From assembly GCA_022823225.1 (NCBI GenBank), contig JAJDXM010000048.1, positions 1-64,000 on the forward strand: a stretch of DNA of 64,000 bases, read 5' to 3'. The stretch is from Gemmatimonadota bacterium. Lineage in GTDB: Bacteria; Gemmatimonadota; Gemmatimonadetes; Longimicrobiales; Gaopeijiaceae. A program made the translations under genes and the position numbers. Position 1 is the first letter of the stretch. Each line of letters opens with the position of its first letter. This document shows positions 1 to 7,262 of this stretch, piece after piece. A model generated the notes under the pieces. That model had not been told where the DNA came from, made no database searches, and saw nothing but the letters and a program-made list of their open reading frames with translations.

Positions 1-749
1 GCCTTTTTTCGCTGGCGCAACAGGTCCGCCCGCAGCGCCGGGAGTCGGTCAAAGGAAGGGTTGGCCTTGCGGATCGTCCGAAGCCAGAACGGCGGATCGT
101 CACGCCGCGCCGCATGGCACTGCACGAAGTCCGCGCCCCCGCCAAGCCACGTTTGGAACCAATGGCCCCCACCCGCCGGGCGAGTACCAAGCGCGACGAT
201 TTTCGAGCCTTCCACCTTCCCGGCCCCCGTGTCGATTGCGGCCAACATTCGGTCCCGCGTTCCCGGCATCCATTGCGCGGGCTCATCCAACAGCGCCAGC
301 CCGAAGACGCGACCATGCGCCCGGCGCGGATCGCAGGACAGCGCCCGGATAGCTTGCCCGGTTTCCTTGCTCCGCAGCATGGACACGTTGGGATCGTCCC
401 TGAACTGCCAGCGCTTCCGGTCGGTCGGGTTGTGTCCGGCCTCTGTCACCATGCGCACCGCATAGCGGTAGATCACGTCCGCTTGCTCGCGGCTCGCGGC
501 CACGATCACGCACTCCGTATGCCGCCGTTTCCCCAACAGGTAGTCCGCCGCCAACCGCCCGGCCAAGTAGCTTTTCCCGTTCGAGCGGGCCACCGACAGC
601 GCCGCCGTTGTCACCCCCGGACTCGCCAGCCCCCGCAGAAACCGGCGTTGCCATGGCAAGGCGGCCAGATTTTTTTTCTGTGGAGCCGTGACAACCCCCC
701 CGGGCGACGGCCCGCCGCCAGATTGGCCGGTGCCATCGGCGGGTTTCAT
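1..749 (-). CDS. Phage terminase large subunit, partial (runs off left edge)
   Basis: ATP-driven DNA packaging motor of a tailed phage; 249 residues are visible and the C-terminal nuclease half lies beyond the window. The ATPase elements are readable: LPWQRRFL near residues 31-38, a Walker A-type ARSNGKS at 54-60, a Walker B LALLDE at 151-156 and a coupling motif ALGTRP at 186-191. The ATG at 749 is the first ATG in frame. The frame stays open back to a TAG at 881-879, so a non-ATG start further upstream is possible. It is the last of four minus-strand genes in this phage block. Family assignment rests on motifs and is firm at the level of terminase ATPase. Confidence 0.85.
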   Translation of the reverse strand, partial: MKPADGTGQSGGGPSPGGVVTAPQKKNLAALPWQRRFLRGLASPGVTTAALSVARSNGKSYLAGRLAADYLLGKRRHTECVIVAASREQADVIYRYAVRMVTEAGHNPTDRKRWQFRDDPNVSMLRSKETGQAIRALSCDPRRAHGRVFGLALLDEPAQWMPGTRDRMLAAIDTGAGKVEGSKIVALGTRPAGGGHWFQTWLGGGADFVQCHAARRDDPPFWLRTIRKANPSFDRLPALRADLLRQRKK

Positions 750-879
750 GGGCCGGGCCGACAGACTCCCGCGCGCCAGCAGCGCCAGCAGAACCGCGCG
801 GGCGGGTACGGGCGACCGTCCCAAAGGGTCCAGCGCCCGCGACCGGGGAAGATGCGTTGTAGGGCCATACAGGGGAATC

Positions 880-900
880 TAACGCCCCTGCGGCGCGTTA
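880..900. repeat. TAACGC inverted repeat upstream of terminase
   Basis: TAACGC and GCGTTA flank a 9-bp spacer between the 35-residue ORF and the terminase. It shares its core with two palindromes at 1811-1828 and 1938-1953 and with a longer inverted repeat at 2407-2437. It could be an operator or a packaging-related site; nothing in the sequence decides. Confidence 0.45.
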
Positions 901-1005
901 TCGCCTCTTGGCCTCCATGCTGGCGGCGATCCGCTCCAACGCCTTTGCAATCCGTTCGAGCGCGGCCCGCAGCAACTCGCGTTGCCGGAAGTCCGCGCCG
1001 TTCAT
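898..1005 (-). CDS. Small 35-residue phage protein, function unknown
   Basis: A short ORF whose ATG overlaps the TGA of the preceding gene (ATGA at 1005-1002), a sign of translational coupling. The product is almost entirely one amphipathic helix with regularly spaced Leu/Ile/Ala and many Arg, Lys and Glu (for example LERIAKALERIAASMEAKRR at the C-terminus). It ends with TAA just before the terminase region. It could be a small helical packaging or regulatory protein, but no family is recognised. Confidence 0.55.
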   Translation of the reverse strand: MNGADFRQRELLRAALERIAKALERIAASMEAKRR

Positions 1006-1247
1006 GCGTCGATGAGGGGGAACCGGGCCGACGCTTCGCCCGGCGGTATCTGGCGGAGCGTTCGGACGGCGCGGGACACGTCGCGCCCTTCGGAGCGGAG
1101 TAGTAGCCAGTCGTCACCGAAGCGGGCCAGCCTGACCCAACACAGCCCTTCGCCCGCTTCGTCTATTGCGGTGACTTCGCGGGCATGGACGGCCCGCCCG
1201 TATGCCTTCCCGATGATCGGCCCCGCTCCGTTCGGCTTCGTTTCCAT
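1002..1247 (-). CDS. Phage-region hypothetical protein, 81 aa
   Basis: No family recognised. The ATG at 1247 is preferred because AAGGAAAG sits about 6 nt upstream; an in-frame TTG at 1280 would add 11 residues. The sequence is a mixed alpha/beta small domain with a WVRLARFGDDWLLLR core. It lies between the 280-residue phage protein and the coupled 35-residue ORF, in the same direction as the terminase, so it probably belongs to the same phage transcript. Confidence 0.6.
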   Translation of the reverse strand: METKPNGAGPIIGKAYGRAVHAREVTAIDEAGEGLCWVRLARFGDDWLLLRSEGRDVSRAVRTLRQIPPGEASARFPLIDA

Positions 1248-1322
1248 GCGTCTTTCCTTTCCGGTAGTCTTTCCCTCCAACCGAAGTACGGCCCCGGAAC
1301 CCCTGTTAAGTTGTTAAGTCTT

Positions 1323-2165
1323 TCAGGGTCGTCTTGCCGTTCTTGCTGTCGGTGTAGTCGCGCGCTTCGAGTAGCAACCGGCGCGCAGTTCGAAAGCCTT
1401 CGCTTCGGCCTGTTCGGCCCTAGCCAGCGCGGCCTGTTCGGCTTCGGCGTGAGCCTTCACCGTGTCGCGCAACTCCAAGACTTCGCGCTCAAGCTGGCGG
1501 TTCCGGCGTTTGAGCGCGTCCACCTTCGCGGCCCAGGCCTGCAACTCCTCGAACAGGTCGTTTGGCGTCATGATGGGATTCCAGTTGATCCGGTCCAACT
1601 TGGCCTGCTCTTCCGGCGTCCGGTTACGCCGGTTCCGCTCGCGGATCACCGCCAGCGCCTTCCTAACACTACCGGACGGCTTCACGGCCCGCCAGTCTTC
1701 GCGGCCCAACTGTGCGTATGCGTAGATCGTCGAACGCCTCCACTTGCACCGGCCAGACTTCCGCAGGTCCGCTATCAGGCTGTCCACCGGCCAGGCTTCC
1801 CGCTTCGCCGTGTCTAACGCGTTAGACAGCCACCGGCCAGCCTCCCACGTCGCCCGTAGCTTCGCCATGCTGGCCCGGCGGCATTGCCTGTAGTGCTCAA
1901 CGAGCCCGGCCACGAAGTCCGCTTCCGAACCGGGCGAGTCTAACGCGTTAGACAGGGGGTCAATGCGCGCCCCCGCGCGCGCGCGGGCGAGCGGTTCCGG
2001 CGTCCCTTGGTGCTCCGGTCCCGGTTCGGTGGAACCGCATTGCGGACACATCCAACCGGGCATCCCTTCGGGCGAGTTGGGCCACTCCACCATGGGCGCG
2101 CCGCCACAGGTGGGATCGGGAGTTTGACCGGGAGCGGTCGCGGCGTTAGCTTCGTCATGCCTCAT
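1323..2165 (-). CDS. Phage-region protein with CxxC knuckle and coiled coil, 280 aa
   Basis: The ATG at 2165 is chosen because AGAAAGGGG precedes it by a normal distance; an in-frame upstream start at 2207 lacks this. The N-terminal third is Pro/Gly-rich with one CPQCG element near residue 40. A central region (GRWLSNALD to VRKALAVIRERN) resembles the helical DNA-binding style of DUF3102-like plasmid/phage proteins, but this is only a similarity of pattern. The C-terminal part, about residues 190-265, is a Glu/Ala/Arg-rich coiled coil. The motif SNALD occurs twice, and each copy is encoded by a perfect DNA palindrome. It may be a DNA-binding regulator; function is not established. Confidence 0.6.
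   Translation of the reverse strand: MRHDEANAATAPGQTPDPTCGGAPMVEWPNSPEGMPGWMCPQCGSTEPGPEHQGTPEPLARARAGARIDPLSNALDSPGSEADFVAGLVEHYRQCRRASMAKLRATWEAGRWLSNALDTAKREAWPVDSLIADLRKSGRCKWRRSTIYAYAQLGREDWRAVKPSGSVRKALAVIRERNRRNRTPEEQAKLDRINWNPIMTPNDLFEELQAWAAKVDALKRRNRQLEREVLELRDTVKAHAEAEQAALARAEQAEAKAFELRAGCYSKRATTPTARTARRP
1811..1828. repeat. Perfect 18-bp palindrome inside phage gene
   Basis: TGTCTAACGCGTTAGACA reads the same on both strands. A near-identical copy lies 127 bp away at 1938-1953. Both are within coding sequence and encode LSNALD. Confidence 0.8.
1938..1953. repeat. Perfect 16-bp palindrome, second copy
   Basis: GTCTAACGCGTTAGAC, the 16-bp core of the palindrome at 1811-1828. The repeated palindrome suggests a binding site for a dimeric protein such as a phage repressor or partition-type protein. 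A parS site of the usual ParB family would have a different core (TTTCACGTGAAA). Confidence 0.8.
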
Positions 2166-2229
2166 AACGAGCCCCTTTCTCGTTGGGGGTGGCCCCGTCG
2201 AACGCACAGGAACGGCGGGGGATTGGATC

Positions 2230-2261
2230 GAGCCCCGTCACTTGCCGGTGAAGCGGGGCTC
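2230..2261 (+). terminator. Strong hairpin, possible terminator
   Basis: GAGCCCCG pairs with CGGGGCTC across a loop that itself can pair (TCAC with GTGA). A short T-run (TTT) follows on the plus strand. Read in the minus direction it would lie in the leader of the 280-residue phage gene. It may be a boundary terminator or a structured phage leader. Confidence 0.5.
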
Positions 2262-2406
2262 TTTCCGTAGGTGCCTACCGGGCATCGTACAGCCCAACGG
2301 GGGAGTTTGGAAGGGGCGCGCCCCGAATCGGTGCCGATTTCGAGCCTTCGCCCGCGCGGTTCGGTCGCGGATTTTCAGAATGTCGCGCGTTACTTGAAGT
2401 CACCGG

Positions 2407-2437
2407 CCCTAACGCTTTGTACAGCAACGGGTTAGGG
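2407..2437. repeat. Inverted repeat CCCTAAC/GTTAGGG near dif-like site
   Basis: Seven-bp arms CCCTAAC and GTTAGGG are separated by 17 bp that contain TGTACA at the middle. It lies about 30 bp from the dif-like site. The arms resemble the TAACGC palindromes found elsewhere in the phage block and could bind an accessory recombination or regulatory protein. Confidence 0.45.
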
Positions 2438-2467
2438 ATCACCGTAGATAGCCCGAACCTCCGTGCG

Positions 2468-2495
2468 GGTTCGCATAATATGTATTATGTAAAGT
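2468..2495 (+). other. dif: dif-like XerC/XerD recombination site (probable prophage att site)
   Basis: The 28-bp site has a left arm GGTTCGCATAA, a 6-bp centre TATGTA and a right arm TTATGTAAAGT. Known dif sites have a XerC arm like GGTGCGCATAA, a TGTATA-type centre and a XerD arm like TTATGTTAAAT or TTATGTAAACT, so both arms match closely. It is an AT-rich island in a GC-rich sequence and sits where phage genes give way to chromosomal genes. Phages and integrative elements that exploit Xer insert at dif, so this is probably both a chromosome-dimer resolution site and an att junction. Whether the site is functional is inferred. Confidence 0.75.
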
Positions 2496-2580
2496 TGCAG
2501 GATGGGCATTGGAGCCCCGCAAGGTTGATCCTCCAAGCGCGCCGAATAAACGCCCGCCTTCCCTCTCCCCCCTTCCCGGA

Positions 2581-3777
2581 TCAGTCCTGGCGGAACAGCT
2601 CCTCGACCCGCGCCGCCAGTCCGTTGCCCAGCCGCGCCTGCGACAGGTTCGCCACGATGGCGACGATCACCCCGGTGTCGCGGTTCAGGGTCATGACGGT
2701 GATCCCGCCCACCGAGCCTCCGGTATGCGAGACGATCGACTCCCCGTGGTCGTTGGCGGTCGAGCGCCAGCCAATGCCGTAGCCGGTCTCGGACCCGTCG
2801 GCGAGCGTCTGGGGCTCGAAGAGCAGCGCCAGGGTCTCCGCCTCCAGATACCCGGGCACGCTGTGTGCGTTGGCGAAGCGCAGCATGTCCTCCGGCGTCG
2901 ACAGAAACCCCCCGCCCGCCCACTTGTAGCTGTTGTCGACGTAGGGAGCGTTGACCGCGCCCCCGTCCTCGCCCCTCACGTAGAAACGCGTGCGGTGCGG
3001 GATCACCGGACGCACCTCGTCGGCCATGGTGCCACTCATCTCTAGCGGCCCGAACACCACGTCGTCCATGTAGTCCAGGAACGGCTCCCCGCTCGCGCCT
3101 TCGACGACCGCGCTGATCAGGTTCCAGCCATAGGAGGAGTACGAGTACTCGGTGCCGGGCTCGCTGATCAGCGAATCGTCCTGGAAGATTGCAAGCCCCG
3201 AAAGCACGTCCGGATAGGACGCCATCGAGAAGTTCTCCCTCCCCCGGTAGTGGCGCACGCCAGCGATGTGGCCTGCCAGCTGCCGGGTGGTCACCGGCCA
3301 CCGCTTCGCAGGCCACACAGGCACGTACGTCCCGACAGGTGCATCCAGGTCCAGGGCGCCGTCTTCGACGAGGTGCGCGACCGCGGCGGCCGTGAACGGT
3401 TTGGACACGCTCCCGATGCGGAACCTGGTCTCTGGCGTGACTCTAACCTGATGCGTCAGATCGGAGTATCCAAATCCCTCTGACCAAATGACATCCGGCC
3501 CCCGCCCGACGGCCACGGACATCCCTGGGATGCCTTGGGCCTCCATGAGCGAATCGATGAGCGCGCGGGCGGAAGCGATCGCGTCGCCATAGCCCTCGGC
3601 CGCGTGCGTTCCGGGGTTGCGTCCTCCGGCAGGGTCTCCGGCCGGGGCCCCGCAAGCGGCCAGGAGGACGGCGGCGAGCCACGGGACGGCGGATTGCGCG
3701 GTCTTCGGATGGCGTGGCGTCCGACCCGAGCCGCTCCGGTCCGGATCAACTGTAAAGAGAAGATTACAAAATGTCAT
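2581..3777 (-). CDS. Serine hydrolase, beta-lactamase class C / S12 family, probable lipoprotein
   Basis: Family members are periplasmic or membrane-anchored D-Ala peptidases or esterases that act through an acyl-serine. The SxxK motif SVSK, a Tyr-containing motif in YSSYGWN and the C-terminal HTGG triad element are all present in order. A hydrophobic segment ending LLAAC is a lipobox. The start is uncertain. ATG 3777 is used, but it lies inside a promoter-like element, and ATG 3822 overlaps the proline dehydrogenase stop as ATGA. Both give an unusually long stretch before the lipobox, and no ATG/GTG/TTG lies closer in frame. A sequence error near the N-terminus is possible. Confidence 0.85.
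   Translation of the reverse strand: MTFCNLLFTVDPDRSGSGRTPRHPKTAQSAVPWLAAVLLAACGAPAGDPAGGRNPGTHAAEGYGDAIASARALIDSLMEAQGIPGMSVAVGRGPDVIWSEGFGYSDLTHQVRVTPETRFRIGSVSKPFTAAAVAHLVEDGALDLDAPVGTYVPVWPAKRWPVTTRQLAGHIAGVRHYRGRENFSMASYPDVLSGLAIFQDDSLISEPGTEYSYSSYGWNLISAVVEGASGEPFLDYMDDVVFGPLEMSGTMADEVRPVIPHRTRFYVRGEDGGAVNAPYVDNSYKWAGGGFLSTPEDMLRFANAHSVPGYLEAETLALLFEPQTLADGSETGYGIGWRSTANDHGESIVSHTGGSVGGITVMTLNRDTGVIVAIVANLSQARLGNGLAARVEELFRQD
3749..3777 (-). promoter_or_regulatory. Promoter-like element ATGACA-17-TACAGT
   Basis: Minus-strand -35 ATGACA (3777-3772) and -10 TACAGT (3754-3749) with 17-bp spacing. The same two boxes with the same spacing lie in front of fabF. The spacer carries TTACA and TGTAA elements. 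It would drive the serine hydrolase, but the expected transcript start falls inside its reading frame, as discussed for that gene. Confidence 0.5.
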
Positions 3778-3818
3778 GATTACTTTACACTCCCGTGTCC
3801 CAAGGGCACTGCGGCCGT

Positions 3819-4757
3819 TCATCTGCGGCTTGTCGGCAGGAGGTTGCGCATGACGAAGCCGATGTTGGCGGGGCGCTCCGCCAGCCTGCGCACATACCAG
3901 GGGAACCAGTGCGCACCGTAGCTGATCAACACCCTTACGCCCTTCTTCGCGGCAGCGAGCCGGTCCTGTTCCCCGTCGCCGATCCCGTAGAGCATCTGGT
4001 ACTCGTAGGCGTCGCTGTCCACGCCGTTCTCGTCGGCCCACGCGTCGATTCTGCGGATCAGCGCGGTGTCGTGAGTCGCGAATCCGGCACGCAGACCCGC
4101 GCTGCGGGCATCCGGGGCGAGCATCCGGCACGCCAGATCGAAGAACGCCCGGTCCACGTCGGCCTTCGCCGGCAGCGCGACCTCGGCCGGCTCGGCGTAG
4201 GCTCCCTTGACCAGCCGAATGCCGGGGCCCAGCGGCACCAGCGATTCGAGGTCGTCGGGGGTCCTGTGGAGGTATGCCTGCAGGCAGACGCCGAAGTTGG
4301 GATGGTCGGAACGGATGGAACGGTAGAGATCGAGCGTCGGATCGACATACCGGCTGTATTCCATGTCCATCCACACCCAGTTTCCAAGCGCCTCGGCGGC
4401 CTCCGTGATCCGGCGCAGGTTCTCCTCGGCCACGCCGATCCCGAGATCCAGCCCCAGGTGGGTCGGCTTGACCGAGAGTTCCGCGTCAAGTCCCGCCGAA
4501 GCGACCTGCCCCGCCGCGTCCACGTAGTGGTTCGCGACCGCGCGCGCCTCGGCCTGGTCCGCAACGTTCTCGCCGAGGAAGGTGATGAGCGTGGTGATGC
4601 CGCGTCTGCGTTCGAGGATTCCGGCCGCGTCCAGCGCGTGTTCCAGCGTTTCGCCGGGCATGAACCTGCGGGTGGCCCGTTTGACGAAGCCGAGTCTGGG
4701 CAGCGTGTTCTTGCACCAGGAGTTTTCCGAGATCCACAGAAGCGTCGATCGTATCAT
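3819..4757 (-). CDS. Proline dehydrogenase (monofunctional)
   Basis: Oxidises proline to pyrroline-5-carboxylate with FAD and passes electrons to the quinone pool. At 312 residues it has the length of the stand-alone bacterial enzyme rather than bifunctional PutA. The PRODH barrel is recognisable from RLVKGAYAEP, EYQMLYGI and the C-terminal YGAHWFPWYVRRLAERP region with its conserved substrate-binding arginines. The ATG at 4757 opens with MIRSTLLWISENSW; extending the frame upstream gives unlikely Arg/Ser-rich sequence. No P5C dehydrogenase gene lies beside it. The stop is overlapped by a possible serine hydrolase start. Confidence 0.9.
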   Translation of the reverse strand: MIRSTLLWISENSWCKNTLPRLGFVKRATRRFMPGETLEHALDAAGILERRRGITTLITFLGENVADQAEARAVANHYVDAAGQVASAGLDAELSVKPTHLGLDLGIGVAEENLRRITEAAEALGNWVWMDMEYSRYVDPTLDLYRSIRSDHPNFGVCLQAYLHRTPDDLESLVPLGPGIRLVKGAYAEPAEVALPAKADVDRAFFDLACRMLAPDARSAGLRAGFATHDTALIRRIDAWADENGVDSDAYEYQMLYGIGDGEQDRLAAAKKGVRVLISYGAHWFPWYVRRLAERPANIGFVMRNLLPTSRR

Positions 4758-4836
4758 GCCTGGAAAAGTGGTGGGCCGGGATCGTGTGCGCCAGCGGCAG
4801 GGCGACGCCGCGCGGCGCGCGGTCTCCCGGGGACTG

Positions 4837-5562
4837 CTACAGCTTGCCGAACAGGTCCAATATACGGAGCTTCCAGACCCGCCAAACGGCCTCCACAATG
4901 ATGCTCCGGGACATCTTCGATTCGCCGCTGTCCCGCTCGGTGAAGACGATCGGCACCTCCCGCAGCGCGAATCCCGCCCGCCAGGCCCGCAGCTTCAGTT
5001 CGATCTGGAAGCTGTACCCGTTGGACTCGATCCGGTCGAGCCCGATGGCCTCGATGACCTCCCGCCGAAAGGCGTTGAATCCGCCGGTCGCGTCGTTGAC
5101 CGGAAGGCGGGTGATGACGCGGGCATACCAGGATCCGAAGAGACTGATCAGAAGTCGCCTCATCGGCCAGTTCACCACGGTGATGCGACCGTCCACGTAG
5201 CGCGACCCTACCGCAACTCCGGCTTCGTCCAGGGCGGCCACGAGCCCGGGCAGCATGTCGGCCGGGTGCGAGAGGTCCGCGTCCATTTCGATGAGGATGT
5301 CGAAACCCTGTGCGAGTCCGTGGCGGAAGCCGGCCACGTAGGCGCCGCCAAGACCCATCTTGCCCGATCGGTGCAGCACATCCACCCGCTCGTTTCCGGC
5401 GGCGAGCCCGTCCGCCACCCTGCCCGTTCCGTCGGGCGAGTTGTCATCCACGACGAGCACATGGAAGGCGTCCCCCTGCCCCAGGATCAGCGGCACGACG
5501 CGCGGGAGGTTGTCGCGCTCGTTGTAGGTGGGAACGATCACGAGGACCCGGGGGGTGTTCAT
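4837..5562 (-). CDS. Polyprenol-phosphate sugar synthase (GT2, Dpm1-like)
   Basis: Transfers a sugar, usually mannose, from a nucleotide donor to a polyprenyl phosphate at the cytoplasmic face of the membrane. The 241-residue soluble protein has the GT2 fold: VPTYNERDNLP, VVDDNSPDGT, the acidic EMDADLSHP motif and VGSRYV, with the ATGGFNAF and SFQIELKLR elements typical of Dpm1/polyprenol monophosphomannose synthases. It has no C-terminal membrane anchor. The ATG at 5562 overlaps the stop of the upstream fusion gene, so the two are co-translated. The lipid-linked sugar would feed the neighbouring YfhO-like protein (inference). Confidence 0.88.
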   Translation of the reverse strand: MNTPRVLVIVPTYNERDNLPRVVPLILGQGDAFHVLVVDDNSPDGTGRVADGLAAGNERVDVLHRSGKMGLGGAYVAGFRHGLAQGFDILIEMDADLSHPADMLPGLVAALDEAGVAVGSRYVDGRITVVNWPMRRLLISLFGSWYARVITRLPVNDATGGFNAFRREVIEAIGLDRIESNGYSFQIELKLRAWRAGFALREVPIVFTERDSGESKMSRSIIVEAVWRVWKLRILDLFGKL

Positions 5563-7262
5563 GGGGCCTCCGGCTTGACTGCCAGGACGGCGATCCTCCG
5601 CCTCAGCAGGGGCACCCACCTCTGCAGGAGCCGTTCCGCGACAGTGAGGCCCGGCACATGTGATTCGGCGAAGTACGCTCGCTCGATCTCGAATCCGGCG
5701 TCTCCGAGGAGCTGTTTCATCCGTGGCATCGACTTGTAGTCCACATGGCTCACGTCGCGCTTCAGGACAACGTTGTTGTTCTTCAACACCTCGAGGATAT
5801 GGGTGCGGCATGGGGTCCATACCGCGAAGCGTCCACCGGGCTTGAGCACACGGAACGCCTCCCTGGCGACCGCCTCGGAGTCCTCCGGATAGAGGTGTTC
5901 GAAGAGGTCCGCCGCCACGATCGAATCGAACGACGCGGGTGGAAGACGGGTGGCCCGCGCGTCGGCACAAACGAACGATACATTGTCAGGGCCGCCGTGA
6001 CCAAGGCGTCCGGCGCAGCCGGTGACCGCACGCTCGGAGAAGTCGAGGCCGACCACTTCGCGAACTCTGGGACCCAGTGCGAAGCTGATCGTCCCCCACC
6101 CGCAGCCCAGGTCGAGCACCCTGTTCGCCCGGTCAGGCCTGTAAAGCTCCAGGATCTTGGCGACCCGGTAGCGCTGGAAGCGACTGTCGAAGTCCTGCAT
6201 GTGCGTACCGTCCGCAAAGTAGGCCGATTCGTCGTAGTACGACTTGCCGATCCGCTCCGGGACGGGCTCCGCGCTGGCGGCATGGGATCCGCGCAGCAGC
6301 CAGGCACCCGCTGCGGCGGCGACCAGCTCGACCGCGGTGATCCAGACGCGCTGCAGCGCGGCCAGCACCACGCTCGGGCCGGGTCCCAGCAGCGGCGTCA
6401 GCAGGAAGACAAGCGACCCTTCGCGAACGCCTATCCCTGCCGGGAGGAACGAGATGTACCCGGCGAAATAGGCGGCCGCGAAGGCGGTCGTGGCGAACAG
6501 AAACGGTATCGGGAGTCCGAGGCCGGCCGCGAGGCTGGCAAAAGCGGCACCGAACACGATCCAGTTCAGGATGTATCCCGGCACCAGCAGCAACAGACGC
6601 CGGCCGGTGGCCCGGGGCAGTTCGCCGGAGTGGCCGACCCGCTCCAGGGTCCACCGAAGGAGGACTTCGGCGCCGCCAAAGTACAGGAACGCAACCAGTG
6701 CCAGCACCGCGCCCAGGCCCGCCGCGAGCCCCACAGCCCCGTTGGAGCCGTTCATCTGATAGGCGACCCATCCGCCGAGAATCGCCGCGCCGATCAGGTT
6801 GAGGATCTGAGCCACGATCGCGGCGCCGGTGGCGCGCACTCCGGACATCCCCGCACGGCGGGCGAGGACGGCCAGCCCGGCGACCTGGACCACCTTGCCC
6901 GGCACGTATCGGCCCAGGTTGGCGACCAGCAGCATCGCGGTGCCCTGCGCCACCGTCACGGGCTTCTCGCCGAAGGCCGCCAGCACCCTCGACCACAGCG
7001 CGGCGGGAATCACGAACGCCACCAGGAGCAGCGTCGCCGACAGTGCCAGGTACGGCGCGTTGAGGCGCACAATGCTCCAGTCGACATCCCAGGCCTCTGC
7101 GAGCGTCAGGCCGGCACCGCGCAGGATCAGCCAGGTGATCGCTGCGGCCAGCACCAGCTTCAGGGGCAGCATCCACCAGCGGCGCGGGCCGGCGCGGTCG
7201 ATGTCGCCGCCCTGAGGGGAATCAGTGTCGGCGGCGCGCTCCTCCCCTTGACTCGGCGTCAT
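5559..7262 (-). CDS. Flippase-like membrane domain (AglD/LPG-synthase TM type) fused to SAM methyltransferase
   Basis: A two-domain protein of 567 residues. Residues about 30-325 form several membrane helices of the lysylphosphatidylglycerol-synthase/AglD membrane family, with the signatures GRYVPGKV (118-125) and LPAGIGVRE (273-281). A short linker follows, then a class I methyltransferase from about 340: VLDLGCGWG (382-390), LDFSERA, ADLFEHL, and VLKPGGRF for the later strands. The reading frame is continuous through the junction. The start overlaps the yfhO-like stop (ATGA) and the end overlaps the polyprenol-phosphate synthase start, so the three genes form one operon. The membrane domain may move a lipid or lipid-linked sugar and the enzyme part may methylate it; the substrate is unknown. 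Confidence 0.85.
   Translation of the reverse strand: MTPSQGEERAADTDSPQGGDIDRAGPRRWWMLPLKLVLAAAITWLILRGAGLTLAEAWDVDWSIVRLNAPYLALSATLLLVAFVIPAALWSRVLAAFGEKPVTVAQGTAMLLVANLGRYVPGKVVQVAGLAVLARRAGMSGVRATGAAIVAQILNLIGAAILGGWVAYQMNGSNGAVGLAAGLGAVLALVAFLYFGGAEVLLRWTLERVGHSGELPRATGRRLLLLVPGYILNWIVFGAAFASLAAGLGLPIPFLFATTAFAAAYFAGYISFLPAGIGVREGSLVFLLTPLLGPGPSVVLAALQRVWITAVELVAAAAGAWLLRGSHAASAEPVPERIGKSYYDESAYFADGTHMQDFDSRFQRYRVAKILELYRPDRANRVLDLGCGWGTISFALGPRVREVVGLDFSERAVTGCAGRLGHGGPDNVSFVCADARATRLPPASFDSIVAADLFEHLYPEDSEAVAREAFRVLKPGGRFAVWTPCRTHILEVLKNNNVVLKRDVSHVDYKSMPRMKQLLGDAGFEIERAYFAESHVPGLTVAERLLQRWVPLLRRRIAVLAVKPEAP

Larger units (their letters stand above)
2166..2580. other. Prophage/chromosome boundary region without a gene
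   Basis: This 415-bp stretch separates the phage genes from the chromosomal serine hydrolase. It holds a strong hairpin (2230-2261), an inverted repeat with TAAC/GTTA arms (2407-2437) and the dif-like site (2468-2495). No convincing ORF and no integrase gene were seen. Confidence 0.6.

Noticed and set aside
746-1117. 123-residue minus-strand ORF across the terminase start
   Set aside because: Arg/Pro/Cys-rich; conflicts with the coupled 35-residue ORF and the 81-residue ORF, which have better start signals.
1811-1953. parS-type partition site
   Set aside because: The palindromes lack the TTTCACGTGAAA core of chromosomal parS and no parA/parB gene is near; kept only as unexplained palindromes.
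2166-2580. tRNA gene as phage attachment site
   Set aside because: No cloverleaf or TTCGA-type T-loop could be drawn; the dif-like site explains the junction better.
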